A DNA stretch of 64,000 nucleotides from Marinomonas fungiae (GTDB lineage: Bacteria > Pseudomonadota > Gammaproteobacteria > Pseudomonadales > Marinomonadaceae), in contig NZ_LIQF01000008.1 of assembly GCF_001418205.1 (NCBI RefSeq), positions 124,001-188,000 of the forward strand. The letters run 5' to 3'. A program made the position numbers and the translations under genes. Below, piece after piece: positions 26,195 through 36,976 of this stretch (position 1 is the first letter of the stretch; every line of letters begins with the position of its first letter). A model generated the notes under the pieces. It was given only the letters and a program-made list of their open reading frames with translations. It searched no databases and was not told the DNA's origin.

Positions 26195-27505
26195 TTGAAA
26201 CACCGATCAAATCGTCGAACTCGACCTTCTCAGGATAAGCCTATTTCCTCTCCTATCCGTACTTTTACCATCGAGAACACCACCCATGAAGGGCATGGAG
26301 TCGCTCGAGAAAACGGTAAAGTGACTTTCGTTGACGGCGCGCTCGCTGGAGAGAAGGTGGAAGCTCGCGTCATTAAGGAGGGGCGCCAATTTAACCAAGC
26401 CATCACGCTAAAGCGCTTACAGGACAGTCCTGTTCGAGTGGCTCCGCCTTGCCCTCATTTCGAGCAATGTGGCGGTTGTCAGCTACAGCATATGAGTGTG
26501 GCAGCACAGCGTGATTTGAAAGTTGATTGGCTTGCTGGGCAATTCCGTAGGTTAGCACTGCCCGATGAAATGAGTCGATTAGAGGGAAAGGATTTTGGTT
26601 ATCGCCGTCGTGCTCGCATTTCGGTATTTGTAAAAAATAACCAAGCGCAAATTGGTTTTCGTGCGAAAGCGTCTAATACCATTATCGACATCGAGCAGTG
26701 CCAGGTATTAGAGCCAATGCTACAAAGCGTTTATCAGAGCTTACGTGCACAACTATTAGGTTCTAATTTGGTCGCTAAGCTTGGACACATCGAATTGTTA
26801 TTCGATGATCAAGGCGTATGTGTCGTGTTGCGCCAGTCTCGTGAGCTGATCGAATTGGATAAACAGATGCTTAATCAATGGGCAGATGCGCAGCACGTAA
26901 CCTTGCTATGGCAGGCTCCTGAGCAGAAAAAGGTTGCAATCGACGCTCCACGGCACTACACCATAGATAATTTTACAGTGAACTTTCACCCACAAGACTT
27001 TATCCAAGTAAATGCTGAAATCAATCGACTAATGGTTGATCAGGCGATGGCTTGGCTATCTCTTAGCAAAGAAGATGTGGTGTTGGATTTGTTTTGCGGT
27101 GCTGGCAACTTCTCTTTGCCGTTGGCGAAACAAGCAGGACGAGTGTTAGCTGTCGAAGCAATTGAGTCCATGGTGGAAATGGGGCAAAGTAACGCTGCAC
27201 AGGCTCAATTGGATAATTTGGAGTTTTTGGCGGCAGACTTAACTCAGCCGCCGCCGAATCAATTAAAGAAGGCTAAAATTACCAAGGCATTGCTAGACCC
27301 TCCTAGGTCTGGTGCATTTGAATTTTTACCAACGTTGGTGCGCTTGAAACCGCAACAAATTTTGTATGTTTCTTGCAATGCATCCACCTTGGCGAGGGAT
27401 GCCGAGTTCTTAGTTGAAAATGGATTTCGGGTGGTTAAAGTGTGCATGATGGATATGTTTCCGCACACTTCGCACGTTGAAACAATGATGTTATTGCAGA
27501 AATAA
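26195..27505 (+). CDS. rlmD: 23S rRNA (uracil-1939-C5)-methyltransferase
   Basis: A 436-aa SAM-dependent RNA methyltransferase formerly called RumA. After a basic N-terminus comes a TRAM RNA-binding domain (TIENTTHEGHGVARENGKVT). Cysteines in CPHFEQCGGCQLQH and IEQC are the 4Fe-4S ligands. The Rossmann domain carries VLDLFCGAGNFSLPLA, LLDPPRSGA and the catalytic-Cys motif YVSCNASTLARD. The start is TTG. relA begins 23 nt downstream with its own ribosome binding site. Confidence 0.95.
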   Translation: MKHRSNRRTRPSQDKPISSPIRTFTIENTTHEGHGVARENGKVTFVDGALAGEKVEARVIKEGRQFNQAITLKRLQDSPVRVAPPCPHFEQCGGCQLQHMSVAAQRDLKVDWLAGQFRRLALPDEMSRLEGKDFGYRRRARISVFVKNNQAQIGFRAKASNTIIDIEQCQVLEPMLQSVYQSLRAQLLGSNLVAKLGHIELLFDDQGVCVVLRQSRELIELDKQMLNQWADAQHVTLLWQAPEQKKVAIDAPRHYTIDNFTVNFHPQDFIQVNAEINRLMVDQAMAWLSLSKEDVVLDLFCGAGNFSLPLAKQAGRVLAVEAIESMVEMGQSNAAQAQLDNLEFLAADLTQPPPNQLKKAKITKALLDPPRSGAFEFLPTLVRLKPQQILYVSCNASTLARDAEFLVENGFRVVKVCMMDMFPHTSHVETMMLLQK

Positions 27506-27528
27506 GTTGTTACCAGAAGGGTAGTTAT

Positions 27529-29775
27529 ATGGTTACGGTAAGAAAGGATCATCCGGTTTTAGCAGACGGTAGTGTCGACATCGATTCTTGGATGGCGCAA
27601 TTTGCGGACAAAGTAGATGACGCAAGTCGTGTGCCCCTCAGAATGGCTTGCGAATTAGCGAGGCAGGCGGAAGCCGCATCCGGGAGATCCTCTTATTGGG
27701 GGCCGCAGGCCAGTACCTTTCGTGCCGGACTGGAAATGGTCGAAATCTTAGCCGGTTTTCGTGCAGACCAAGATTCTCTCATCGCAGCCGCTTTGTATCG
27801 TGTGGTGCGTGAAGACCAACTGGTATTGTCAAAAGTAAGTGACATGTTTGGTCGCAAAGTGGCCTCTTTAATTGAGGGTGTTATTCGAATGGGAGAGGTG
27901 TCAAAGAACCTCTCTAAAGACACGACGGCTGAGGTTCTTGGTAGCCATGAAAATCAGCTGGAGTCACTGCGCAAAATGCTGGTGTCGATCATTGACGATG
28001 TGCGAGTTGTCTTGATCAAACTGGCTGAGCGTGCCTGTGCTATCAAGGAAGCCAAGCATCAAAGTGATGCACGCAAAGAGTCGGTCGCTTTGGAAGTACA
28101 AAGCGTGTATGCCCCTTTAGCACATCGTTTGGGGATTGGTCATATCAAGTGGGAGCTTGAGGACTTATCGTTCCGCTATCTATATCCTGGGGAATACAAG
28201 CGCATTGCCAAACTGTTGGATGAAAAGCGTCTCGATCGCCAGCAATTTATTGAGGATGTGATCACTGTACTCAAAGAGCGTATGGAGGCCATCAACATTC
28301 ATGCGGATGTGAATGGTCGAGCGAAACACATTTACAGTATTTGGCGCAAAATGCGCCGTAAAAATATTCCATTTGATGAAGTTTACGATGTGCGCGCAGT
28401 GCGGATTCTAGTGGATGAGCCGATGCAGTGCTATGGCGTCCTAGGCATTGTGCATAATCTATGGAAACCGATCCCGCAAGAGTTTGACGACTACATTAGT
28501 AACCCAAAATCAAATGGCTATCAGTCGTTGCATACTGCCGTTGTTGGTCCACAAGGGCGTGCATTGGAAATCCAAATTCGTACTCATAAAATGCACGAGG
28601 ACGCAGAACTAGGTGTTTGCGCACATTGGAAGTACAAGGGCACAGACCTAAGCTCTAATAGCTCAAGTTATGAAGAGAAGCTGCAGTGGCTACGTACGAT
28701 TTTGGATTTTCATGAAGTTCAAGGTGACTTGGAGTCTCTGAGCGAGCAAGTCATGAACGATATTGAGCAGGATCGTATCTACGTATTTACGCCAGATGGC
28801 CACGTCGTCGATTTACCTATCAATGCAACGCCTGTCGACTTTGCTTACCGTGTCCACACAGAAATCGGTCACCGTTGTCGTGGTGCTAAAGTCAATGGGC
28901 GAATTATCTCCTTGGTGACGCACCTTAAAACTGGTGACAAAGTGGAAATTCTAACCACCAAAGATGGTGGTCCCAGCCGTGATTGGTTGCATCCAACTCT
29001 GGGCTACGTCAATACCAACCGTGCCCGTGCGAAAATTCAAAGCTGGTTTAGACGCGAAGACCGTGAGAAAAACCTTGAAGCGGGTCGCAATGTACTTGAT
29101 AAACAATTGAAACGCCTAGGGATAGAAGAGAACAAACTGGACTACGATGCCATCGCTGAGCGCTTTAATTTTAGCAGTGGTGAAGATGTGTATGTCTCAC
29201 TTGGGGCTGGTGATATTCAGTTATCGAGAGTATTACGTGTCATTGACGATATTCACGGGCTGGATGGCGAGCCAGCGCCGCGCCCCATTCGTCTGAAGAA
29301 AAGCCGACATAAAACGTCTGATAATGACATTCATATTCAGGGCGTGGGCAAGTTATTGACGCAAATGGCAAAGTGCTGCTCACCTATTCCGGGTGATGAT
29401 ATCGTCGGTTACATCACCCAGGGTCGTGGCGTATCAATTCACCGTCAAGACTGCATCAATGCGGCGCAACTGCAATTAGAAGAGCCTGAACGTATGGTAC
29501 AGGTAAGCTGGGGTGAGGAAGTTGATAATCTCTATCCGGTGAATGTTCGTGTGCAGGCTTATGACCGAACCGGGCTGCTCAATGATATTACCTCATTGTT
29601 AGCCAACGAAAAGGTTAACTTGCTATCGATGAACACGCTGTCGGCTAGAGAAGACCACACCGCTGCGATTCGTTTTACGATAGAAGTCAGTGAGATCAGT
29701 GCATTATCGCGTTTGTTGCATCGTATTAATCAATTGCCAAACGTTCTGGATGTATTCCGGGAGCGCGACAGTTGA
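27529..29775 (+). CDS. relA: (p)ppGpp synthetase RelA
   Basis: A 748-aa ribosome-associated synthetase that makes (p)ppGpp when uncharged tRNA enters the A site. The N-terminal hydrolase-like domain lacks the HD motif (AALYRVVREDQLVLSKV), so it should be synthetase-only. The synthetase domain has RAKHIYSIWRKM, YDVRAVRILV and SNPKSNGYQSLHTAV. A TGS domain (VFTPDGHVVDLP), zinc-finger region (KCCSPIPGDDIVG) and C-terminal ACT domain (YDRTGLLNDIT) follow. An AGAAGGG ribosome binding site precedes the ATG. The mazG start overlaps its stop, coupling synthesis of alarmone and a nucleotide pyrophosphohydrolase. Confidence 0.96.
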   Translation: MVTVRKDHPVLADGSVDIDSWMAQFADKVDDASRVPLRMACELARQAEAASGRSSYWGPQASTFRAGLEMVEILAGFRADQDSLIAAALYRVVREDQLVLSKVSDMFGRKVASLIEGVIRMGEVSKNLSKDTTAEVLGSHENQLESLRKMLVSIIDDVRVVLIKLAERACAIKEAKHQSDARKESVALEVQSVYAPLAHRLGIGHIKWELEDLSFRYLYPGEYKRIAKLLDEKRLDRQQFIEDVITVLKERMEAINIHADVNGRAKHIYSIWRKMRRKNIPFDEVYDVRAVRILVDEPMQCYGVLGIVHNLWKPIPQEFDDYISNPKSNGYQSLHTAVVGPQGRALEIQIRTHKMHEDAELGVCAHWKYKGTDLSSNSSSYEEKLQWLRTILDFHEVQGDLESLSEQVMNDIEQDRIYVFTPDGHVVDLPINATPVDFAYRVHTEIGHRCRGAKVNGRIISLVTHLKTGDKVEILTTKDGGPSRDWLHPTLGYVNTNRARAKIQSWFRREDREKNLEAGRNVLDKQLKRLGIEENKLDYDAIAERFNFSSGEDVYVSLGAGDIQLSRVLRVIDDIHGLDGEPAPRPIRLKKSRHKTSDNDIHIQGVGKLLTQMAKCCSPIPGDDIVGYITQGRGVSIHRQDCINAAQLQLEEPERMVQVSWGEEVDNLYPVNVRVQAYDRTGLLNDITSLLANEKVNLLSMNTLSAREDHTAAIRFTIEVSEISALSRLLHRINQLPNVLDVFRERDS

Positions 29776-30584
29776 AATACAGTCTAAATGACCTATTGGC
29801 GTTGATGACCATGTTGCGGGATAAGCAATATGGTTGTCCTTGGGATCAGAAGCAAAACTTCTCCACGATCGCTCCTTATACTATCGAAGAAGCTTATGAA
29901 GTGATGGATGCGATTGTTCGTGGTGACCGTAGTGATTTGAAAGATGAACTTGGTGATTTGCTTTTTCAGGTGGTGTTCCATGCGCAAATGGCCAGCGAAG
30001 AAAATGTGTTTAACTTCTCTGATGTCGTGCACACCATTGTAGAAAAAATGTTGCGTCGACATCCGCATGTGTTTCCTGATGGAAGTTTTGACAGCTATGC
30101 CAGTCCTAATCCACTTTCGGAACAAGAAATTGGCGAACAGTGGCAACAAATTAAAACGCAGGAAAAACAAGCTAAAGGAAAGCTAGAAGCAGGCCTCTTG
30201 GACGCAGTGCCAAGTAGTATGTCGGTACTAAGCCAAGCAGTAAAACTGCAAAAGCAAGCTGGCAAAGTCGGTTTTGATTGGCTGGATGTGAAGCCTGTTT
30301 TCGCCAAAATTCGGGAAGAATTAGACGAATTAGAAGAAGCCATTGAGCAGTTATCTCATACCGAGGCAGAGGCTGAGTTAGGAGATATTTTGTTTGCGGT
30401 GGCGAATTTAGCCAGGCATTTGTCGATTTCGCCGGAACAGGCATTGATGCAAACCAATGTGAAATTTCGAAGGCGCTTTGCGTACATTGAAAACGCCTTA
30501 ACTGAGCAGCAAAAGCCCCTAACTGATTGCTCGTTGGATGAATTAGATCAGTTGTGGGAACAAGCTAAAGCCAACGGCTTATAA
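29772..30584 (+). CDS. mazG: Nucleoside triphosphate pyrophosphohydrolase MazG
   Basis: A 270-aa protein with two all-alpha MazG domains. Domain 1 has CPWDQKQNF, EEAYEVMDAI and DELGDLLFQVVFHA. Domain 2 repeats the EExxE...ExxD pattern (EELDELEEAIEQL; AELGDILFAVANLAR) that binds Mg. It hydrolyses NTPs and dNTPs to monophosphates and in E. coli affects ppGpp levels and survival of starvation. It begins with TTG overlapping the relA stop by 4 nt, so the pair is translationally coupled. No mazE/mazF toxin pair is present. Confidence 0.94.
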   Translation: MKYSLNDLLALMTMLRDKQYGCPWDQKQNFSTIAPYTIEEAYEVMDAIVRGDRSDLKDELGDLLFQVVFHAQMASEENVFNFSDVVHTIVEKMLRRHPHVFPDGSFDSYASPNPLSEQEIGEQWQQIKTQEKQAKGKLEAGLLDAVPSSMSVLSQAVKLQKQAGKVGFDWLDVKPVFAKIREELDELEEAIEQLSHTEAEAELGDILFAVANLARHLSISPEQALMQTNVKFRRRFAYIENALTEQQKPLTDCSLDELDQLWEQAKANGL

Positions 30585-30632
30585 AGTCAGACTCGCATAG
30601 CGGGCTTATATAGAGAACTAAGGAGACGTATT

Positions 30633-33263
30633 GTGACCGATCGTCAAGCCTCGTTACGAGAAAACGTACGGTTGTTAGGGGATTGCTTGGGGGAAACCAT
30701 GAGCAATCATTTGGGCGAACGCTTCCTTGAAACGGTTGAAAACATCCGCCGTTTATCAAAAGAAGGTCGTCAGAGCGGCGACTCAAGTGCCTTGATTGAA
30801 GCGTTAGAAGCGTTGGATGATCAAGATATAGTGTCGGTTGCTCGCGCGTTTAACCAGTTCCTAAACCTTTCTAACATCGCTGAACAGTACCATCGTGTAC
30901 ACCGTCGTCGTTCAAACGAAAGTAAGGGTATTTATAAAAACCCTATTGGTGATCTATTAGGGCGCCTAAAAGAACAAAACTTCACCACTGAGCAAATGGT
31001 TGATGCACTGCGTAATCAAGCGATTGACTTAGTGCTGACGGCACACCCAACAGAAGTGGTACGTCGTTCATTGATTCGTAAATACGACAATATTTCCAAT
31101 GAGCTAGAGGCGTTAGACAAAGACAATATTCTGCCGCTTGAACATCAAAAGCATGTGCGTCGCTTGAACGAGATCATTACCCAAGCATGGCACACTGACG
31201 AAATCCGTGCCGAGCGCCCAACGCCAGTTGACGAAGCGAAATGGGGCTTTGCCGTGATTGAACAGTCACTATGGCAAGCCGTACCTCAGTTCTTCCGCCA
31301 GCTTGATAAACAATTCAAACAATACACTGGCGAAGAGCGTTTACCGCTCGATTTAGCGCCAATTCGGTTTGCTACGTGGATGGGCGGCGACCGTGACGGT
31401 AACCCGAACGTGACTCATAAAGTGACGGAAGAGGTCGTTATTTTAGCCCGTTGGATGGCTGCGGATCTGTACCTGAAAGATTTGGTTGAGCTGCGCTCAG
31501 AATTCTCCATGACCCAATGTAACGAAGCACTGCGTGAGCGTGTTGGTGATAGCCCTCAGCCTTACCGCGAAGTGATCCGCAACCTTGAACGTAACATTGA
31601 GAAAACCAAAACTTGGGCCAAAGCAAAGTTAGATGGCCAAGCTGTTAGTGATGCAGGCATCATGCTCGACAGCAAAGAGTTAATGGACGATTTGACGTTG
31701 TGTTACCAGTCGCTTTTAGACTGTGGCATGAAAGTGATTGCCAACGGTTCGGTGTTGGATTTGATTCGCCGCGTGGCAACTTTTGGAATGACTTTGGTGC
31801 GTCTAGACGTACGTCAAGATTCTTCGAAACACATTGAAGCTCTGTCAGCGATCACCCGTTTTTATGGTCTAGGTGATTACGCAGAATGGGATGAAGCATC
31901 TCGCCAAGCGTTTTTGCTAGCGGAATTGAATTCAAAACGTCCTTTGATTCCGAATCAATGGCAACCAGAGCCAATGGTTGCTGAGGTTTTGAGTACCTTT
32001 AAAACGATTGCAAATGGCTATCAAAACTCGTTTGGTTCCTATGTTATCTCTATGGCAAGTTCGCCATCGGATGTACTGGCAGTGGCTCTATTGCTAAAAG
32101 AGTCTGGCGTAAACTTCAACATGCGCATCGTGCCCTTGTTTGAAACCTTGGCAGACTTAGATAATGCCAAGCCGACCATTGAACAACTGTTCTCATTGCC
32201 TTGGTACAAGTCCTACATTAACGGGCACCAAGAAGTGATGATCGGCTACTCAGACTCGGCCAAAGATGCAGGTCAAATTGCAGCCACTTGGGGGCAATAT
32301 CGTGCCCAAGAAGCCTTAACTAAATTATGTGATAAATACGGCGTGCACCTGACTTTGTTCCATGGGCGTGGGGGCACCGTCGGTCGCGGTGGCGGCCCTG
32401 CGCACGTCGCAATCTTGTCGCAACCGCCTGGTTCCGTACAAGGCTCTATCCGTGTTACGGAGCAGGGTGAAATGATCCGCTTTAAGTTTGGTATCCCTGA
32501 CATCGCGGTACGCTCTCTTGAGCTTTATTGCTCAGCAGTATTGGAGTCGTCATTGATTCCGGCTGAAGGCCCGCAAGCTGATTGGCGTGCGTTGATGGAT
32601 GAAATGGCCGAAGAGGGTATGAACCAATATCGCTCTATCGTTCGAGGTCACGAGGACTTTGTACCTTACTTCCGTACCATTACGCCTGAGCAAGAGTTGG
32701 CGAAGCTGCCACTGGGGTCACGCCCAGCACGTCGCCGATCAGACGGTGGGGTAGAGAGCTTACGCGCTATTCCATGGATTTTTGCTTGGATGCAGATTCG
32801 TATGATGTTGCCGGCTTGGTTGGGGTCAGAAAGTGCGCTTCAGCAAAGTATTGACTCAGGCAACCTTGAGAAATTGCGTGAGATGCATAAAAACTGGCCA
32901 TTCTTTAGTGCTTATCTAGACATGCTAGACATGGTGTTAGCGAAGGCTGAGCCAGAAATTGCAGAATACTATGAAAAGCGTCTGGTGCCAGCTGAACTTA
33001 AGGGTTTGGGTCACTTACTGCGTCGCAAACTGGACCAAGTGCGCGAGCTCGTAAAAGAAATTAAGCAACAGGAACGCCTGATCGAAGACAATAAGACTAT
33101 TCGTCAGTCTATCGATGTGCGTAATCCTTACATCGACCCATTACACTACTTGCAAGCTGAGTTGCTGCATCGCAGTCGTCTAGACGGTGAAAATGCAGCG
33201 GTTAATAAGGCTTTGATGATTACTATGGCGGGTATTGCTAGCGGGATGCAAAATACAGGCTAA
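30633..33263 (+). CDS. ppc: Phosphoenolpyruvate carboxylase
   Basis: An 876-aa anaplerotic enzyme that forms oxaloacetate from PEP and bicarbonate. The catalytic His is in LTAHPTEVVRRS; substrate loops are WMGGDRDGNPNVT, GYSDSAKDAGQ and FHGRGGTVGRGGGP. It ends in the expected NTG tail. The GTG start has an AGGAG sequence with good spacing. The length is normal. It is a monocistronic unit between mazG and adk, with no strong terminator visible behind it. Confidence 0.97.
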   Translation: MTDRQASLRENVRLLGDCLGETMSNHLGERFLETVENIRRLSKEGRQSGDSSALIEALEALDDQDIVSVARAFNQFLNLSNIAEQYHRVHRRRSNESKGIYKNPIGDLLGRLKEQNFTTEQMVDALRNQAIDLVLTAHPTEVVRRSLIRKYDNISNELEALDKDNILPLEHQKHVRRLNEIITQAWHTDEIRAERPTPVDEAKWGFAVIEQSLWQAVPQFFRQLDKQFKQYTGEERLPLDLAPIRFATWMGGDRDGNPNVTHKVTEEVVILARWMAADLYLKDLVELRSEFSMTQCNEALRERVGDSPQPYREVIRNLERNIEKTKTWAKAKLDGQAVSDAGIMLDSKELMDDLTLCYQSLLDCGMKVIANGSVLDLIRRVATFGMTLVRLDVRQDSSKHIEALSAITRFYGLGDYAEWDEASRQAFLLAELNSKRPLIPNQWQPEPMVAEVLSTFKTIANGYQNSFGSYVISMASSPSDVLAVALLLKESGVNFNMRIVPLFETLADLDNAKPTIEQLFSLPWYKSYINGHQEVMIGYSDSAKDAGQIAATWGQYRAQEALTKLCDKYGVHLTLFHGRGGTVGRGGGPAHVAILSQPPGSVQGSIRVTEQGEMIRFKFGIPDIAVRSLELYCSAVLESSLIPAEGPQADWRALMDEMAEEGMNQYRSIVRGHEDFVPYFRTITPEQELAKLPLGSRPARRRSDGGVESLRAIPWIFAWMQIRMMLPAWLGSESALQQSIDSGNLEKLREMHKNWPFFSAYLDMLDMVLAKAEPEIAEYYEKRLVPAELKGLGHLLRRKLDQVRELVKEIKQQERLIEDNKTIRQSIDVRNPYIDPLHYLQAELLHRSRLDGENAAVNKALMITMAGIASGMQNTG

Positions 33264-33328
33264 ACAAGGAACGAACGCCAGATATACCTGACATAGCCTG
33301 CTCAAATGTAACAAAACAACAAGTTTGT

Positions 33329-33358
33329 TTGCAAAGTTTGGGCAGGCTTCGGTATTCT
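33329..33358 (+). promoter_or_regulatory. Candidate promoter for adk
   Basis: TTGCAA and TATTCT are separated by 18 nt, about 130 nt before adk. A second -10-like TATAAT at 33374-33379 lacks a -35, so the real start is uncertain. Confidence 0.3.
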
Positions 33359-33486
33359 AGCGGCCTCAAAAATTATAATTAGCGGGTGAAGCGATAAAAA
33401 TTCGCTCTGTGTTGTGCACGTTTTAATCTATTTCTACGGGCGTGCTTCACTCGTATTGCCGTTTTTACGCAGACTATTGGAGATAA

Positions 33487-34146
<660 letters not shown>

Positions 34147-34153
34147 TGTCGCA

Positions 34154-34861
34154 ATGACCGCTATTCTTGCTTTGGATACTTCAACGCCAGCTTGTTCGGT
34201 GGCGTTGATTCAAGACGGTGTGGTGCTGGAAGATTTCCGCATTGCACCACGTCAGCATAACGATCTGATCTTACCGATGGTGGATCAGATTTTGTCCCAA
34301 GCTGGCTTAACGCTAGCGCAGTTGGATGCCATCGCTTTTGGTCGTGGTCCGGGGTCTTTTACTGGATTGCGCATCAGCGCAGGTGTGGTACAAGGTTTGG
34401 CCTACGGTGCTGATTTGCCTGTTGTGCCTATTTCAACTTTGGCAGCGATGGCTCTTGAAGCGCATCAAGCGACTTACCATGATGATTGGCTCGCTGCACT
34501 GGACGCCCGTATGGGAGAAATCTACGTCGGTGGTTATCATATTGCGAAACAAGACGAGTTTTGGGTTGCAACGGAAACCTATGCGGAGCGTGTGATTGTC
34601 CCGGATAACCTCACTCAAATAGAGCAGGCTTATCAAGGCGTTGGGTCTGGTTGGATCTATCAAGAGCGCCTTAATGACGTCTTGCCAGCGCCAGCGATAC
34701 AGGTGCTGTCAGAGATTGCTCCTCGTGCAGCGTGTATTGCTCAGTTAGCCGCGTATGAGTTTTCCCTGAACAATGTGGTGAGTGCGGATCAGGCGTTGCC
34801 AGTGTATCTGCGTGATGAAATCACTTGGGAAAAGCAGCCTGCCCGAATAGGTAAGCGATAA
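34154..34861 (+). CDS. tsaB: tRNA threonylcarbamoyladenosine biosynthesis protein TsaB
   Basis: A 235-aa actin-like ATPase-fold protein that pairs with TsaD (and TsaE) to install t6A at position 37 of ANN-decoding tRNAs. Family marks are ILALDTSTPACSVAL at the N-terminus and FGRGPGSFTGLRISAGVVQG. It lacks the metal-binding histidines of TsaD, as expected for the non-catalytic partner. It follows adk and precedes uppP by 3 nt. Confidence 0.95.
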   Translation: MTAILALDTSTPACSVALIQDGVVLEDFRIAPRQHNDLILPMVDQILSQAGLTLAQLDAIAFGRGPGSFTGLRISAGVVQGLAYGADLPVVPISTLAAMALEAHQATYHDDWLAALDARMGEIYVGGYHIAKQDEFWVATETYAERVIVPDNLTQIEQAYQGVGSGWIYQERLNDVLPAPAIQVLSEIAPRAACIAQLAAYEFSLNNVVSADQALPVYLRDEITWEKQPARIGKR

Positions 34862-34864
34862 TTA

Positions 34865-35674
34865 ATGTTGTGGTATCACATCGTTTTTTTGGCGCTGATC
34901 CAAGGTCTAACTGAATTTTTGCCCATCTCAAGCTCGGCTCATTTGATCCTGCCTTCACAAATAGTAAGTTGGCCGGATCAGGGCTTGGCTTTCGATGTGG
35001 CTGTTCATGTAGGGACCTTGATTGCCGTTGTTAGCTACTTCTGGCGTGATGTCTACTTCATTTTAAAAGATTGGAGTGCCTCTCTGCTTGGTGCTCGGGC
35101 GACATCAAACAGCCGTCTGGGCTGGTGGGTGATATTAGCTACGATACCTGCTGTGCTAGTGGGGTTGTGCTTCAATCATTTTATAGAGGCAAACTTTCGC
35201 TCAATCGAAGTGATTGCTTATAGCACTATTGGTTTTGGGGTCTTGCTTTGGGTGTCTGATCGCTTTTTTGCTCATGCTAAAGATATCCAACAATTAAGGC
35301 TGCCCAGCGTATTAGTGATTGGTGTTGCTCAGGCACTTGCCTTAATCCCAGGGACATCTCGTTCAGGCGTGACCATGACCGCTGCTCGCTTTATGGGATT
35401 TAGTCGTGATGCTGCAGCCCGTTTTTCATTTCTTTTATCAATCCCGATCATAGTGGCTGCAGGAAGCCTAAAGTCACTTGAGCTGCTTTCAGGCCAACAT
35501 TTATTGGTGGTAGATTGGCATTCGATCATTTGGGGCGTTGTGCTTTCGGCATTAAGTGCTTATCTTTGTATTCATCTATTTTTAAAATGGTTGAGTCAAA
35601 TTGGCTTTTTACCGTTTATGATATACAGATTGGCGCTGGGCGCGCTTTTGCTATGGTTGGTGAAGGTGAGTTAA
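34865..35674 (+). CDS. uppP: Undecaprenyl-diphosphatase
   Basis: A 269-aa polytopic inner-membrane phosphatase (BacA family) that recycles undecaprenyl diphosphate to the monophosphate carrier used for peptidoglycan and O-antigen. The two active-site motifs are GLTEFLPISSSAHL near the N-terminus and PGTSRSGVTMTAARFMGFSR in the second half. The length and hydrophobic pattern are normal. It sits in a tight cotranscribed run, 3 nt after tsaB and 3 nt before the small gene that follows. Confidence 0.95.
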   Translation: MLWYHIVFLALIQGLTEFLPISSSAHLILPSQIVSWPDQGLAFDVAVHVGTLIAVVSYFWRDVYFILKDWSASLLGARATSNSRLGWWVILATIPAVLVGLCFNHFIEANFRSIEVIAYSTIGFGVLLWVSDRFFAHAKDIQQLRLPSVLVIGVAQALALIPGTSRSGVTMTAARFMGFSRDAAARFSFLLSIPIIVAAGSLKSLELLSGQHLLVVDWHSIIWGVVLSALSAYLCIHLFLKWLSQIGFLPFMIYRLALGALLLWLVKVS

Positions 35675-35677
35675 CGA

Positions 35678-35968
35678 ATGAAGATTGGTGGTAGTTTTCC
35701 AGTTATTCCGCAAGGTGGATCTGATTACAGCAGCCGCTCAAAGGTGCCTGCGGTTACCAATCAAGATCGACAGCAAGGCTCTAGCATACCTTTACCCAGC
35801 ACTGTGCAAAGTTTTGAACAAGCTTCCAGTGCTCAATCTGCGCGCTTTTTTAAAGTTGATGGTTTAAGTGCTTTGGCACAGCAAGCCATAGAAGCTTATC
35901 AGTCTACAGAATCTTTATCCCCAAATAACCCTCGTCATCAATTAATAGGTATCGATGTTTACGCCTAA
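35678..35968 (+). CDS. Small protein of unknown function between uppP and rsmJ
   Basis: A 96-aa hydrophilic protein without signal peptide or TM. The first half is low-complexity (Gly, Ser, Pro and Gln rich; [11 protein letters not shown]) and probably disordered. The second half has one helix ([14 protein letters not shown]) and a defined end ([11 protein letters not shown]). It starts 3 nt after uppP and overlaps the rsmJ start by 14 nt, so it is probably translated and coupled. Small proteins ending in a similar G-I/V-D-x-Y motif occur in related genera as far as I recall, but no function is known to me. Confidence 0.7.
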   Translation: MKIGGSFPVIPQGGSDYSSRSKVPAVTNQDRQQGSSIPLPSTVQSFEQASSAQSARFFKVDGLSALAQQAIEAYQSTESLSPNNPRHQLIGIDVYA

Positions 35969-36758
35969 TTCTCTTGCGGTGGCTTACCGCAACTCTGACA
36001 CTCATGTAGTTGAGTTGGCTGAGCGTTTAGCGCTGCCGAAATTTCGCTTAACAACAGAACTAAAGTTTGCCACTCAGTACGATTATCTTTTAATGCATCA
36101 AGATGATGCTTTAGTGATTGCGAAGACGGGGAAGGGGGCGCCTAAACCCGTCTGTGTTGAGCTGGCAAGTGGTGCAGCGGATCATCGACGTAAATTTGGT
36201 GGCGGAAAAGGGCAGGATATAGCTAAGGCCTGCGGCTTAAATAAACGCGCTGATTTAAGTGTTTACGATGCTACGGCAGGTCTTGGGCGTGATAGCTTTG
36301 TGCTGGCAAGTTTGGGCTGTGATGTTACTTTATTTGAGCGTGTTGGCTTTGTCCGCGAATTATTATTTGACGGTCTTGAGCGGGCGCGTATGGTAGCAGA
36401 TATCGAAGATATTATGGCGCACATGACGCTTGCTAAAGGTACCATTTTTGATATTAGCGATGAAGAGTGTGTTGACGTAGTGTACTTAGACCCTATGTTT
36501 CCGCACAATGATAAGTCCTCTGCTGCAGTGAAAAAGGAAATGGCGTTTTTCCGTGATTTGGTGGGGCATGATGAGGATGCGGACGCATTATTGCCGCAAG
36601 CTATGGGCTTAGCTCGTTATCGTGTGGTAGTAAAACGTCCAAAAGGCGCCCCATATTTAGATAACCAAGAGCCGAGTTATCGACTTGATGGTAAATCGGG
36701 GCGCTTTGATGTGTATGTTAAGCGTTCTTTAGATCATGGCGCAGAGCCGTCTATTTAG
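35955..36758 (+). CDS. rsmJ: 16S rRNA (guanine-1516-N2)-methyltransferase
   Basis: A 267-aa SAM methyltransferase of the RsmJ (YhiQ) family. The SAM-binding loop is [17 protein letters not shown] and the catalytic motif is [24 protein letters not shown] is a conserved family stretch. It starts within the end of the preceding small gene and converges on slyX with a 4-nt overlap. Confidence 0.93.
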   Translation: MFTPNSLAVAYRNSDTHVVELAERLALPKFRLTTELKFATQYDYLLMHQDDALVIAKTGKGAPKPVCVELASGAADHRRKFGGGKGQDIAKACGLNKRADLSVYDATAGLGRDSFVLASLGCDVTLFERVGFVRELLFDGLERARMVADIEDIMAHMTLAKGTIFDISDEECVDVVYLDPMFPHNDKSSAAVKKEMAFFRDLVGHDEDADALLPQAMGLARYRVVVKRPKGAPYLDNQEPSYRLDGKSGRFDVYVKRSLDHGAEPSI

Positions 36759-36976
36759 TAATGTGGCGGTTTTTCAATAGCACTGTTGATGCCTGAATCT
36801 GAGTTTTGGTCTTGATCTTTCAATCGTTTTGCGAGCAACTTGATTTGTTCTTTAAGTAACAAGATATCTTGTTGTTGATAAGTTAATGCGCTGTTTAGCG
36901 CATCGATGGTTTCTTCTTGAAACTGGCTACGGATCTCCAGTTCGTCGATACGGTTTAATAGGTCTGAGGTATTCAT
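36755..36976 (-). CDS. slyX: SlyX protein
   Basis: A 73-aa coiled-coil protein (heptads across residues 3-52) ending in KPPHY, the conserved C-terminus of the SlyX family. The molecular role is unknown; in enterobacteria it lies beside slyD. It is convergent with rsmJ. Confidence 0.88.
   Translation of the reverse strand: MNTSDLLNRIDELEIRSQFQEETIDALNSALTYQQQDILLLKEQIKLLAKRLKDQDQNSDSGINSAIEKPPHY

Noticed and set aside
29772-30584. Toxin-antitoxin locus linked to mazG
   Set aside because: mazE and mazF are absent; ppc follows directly.
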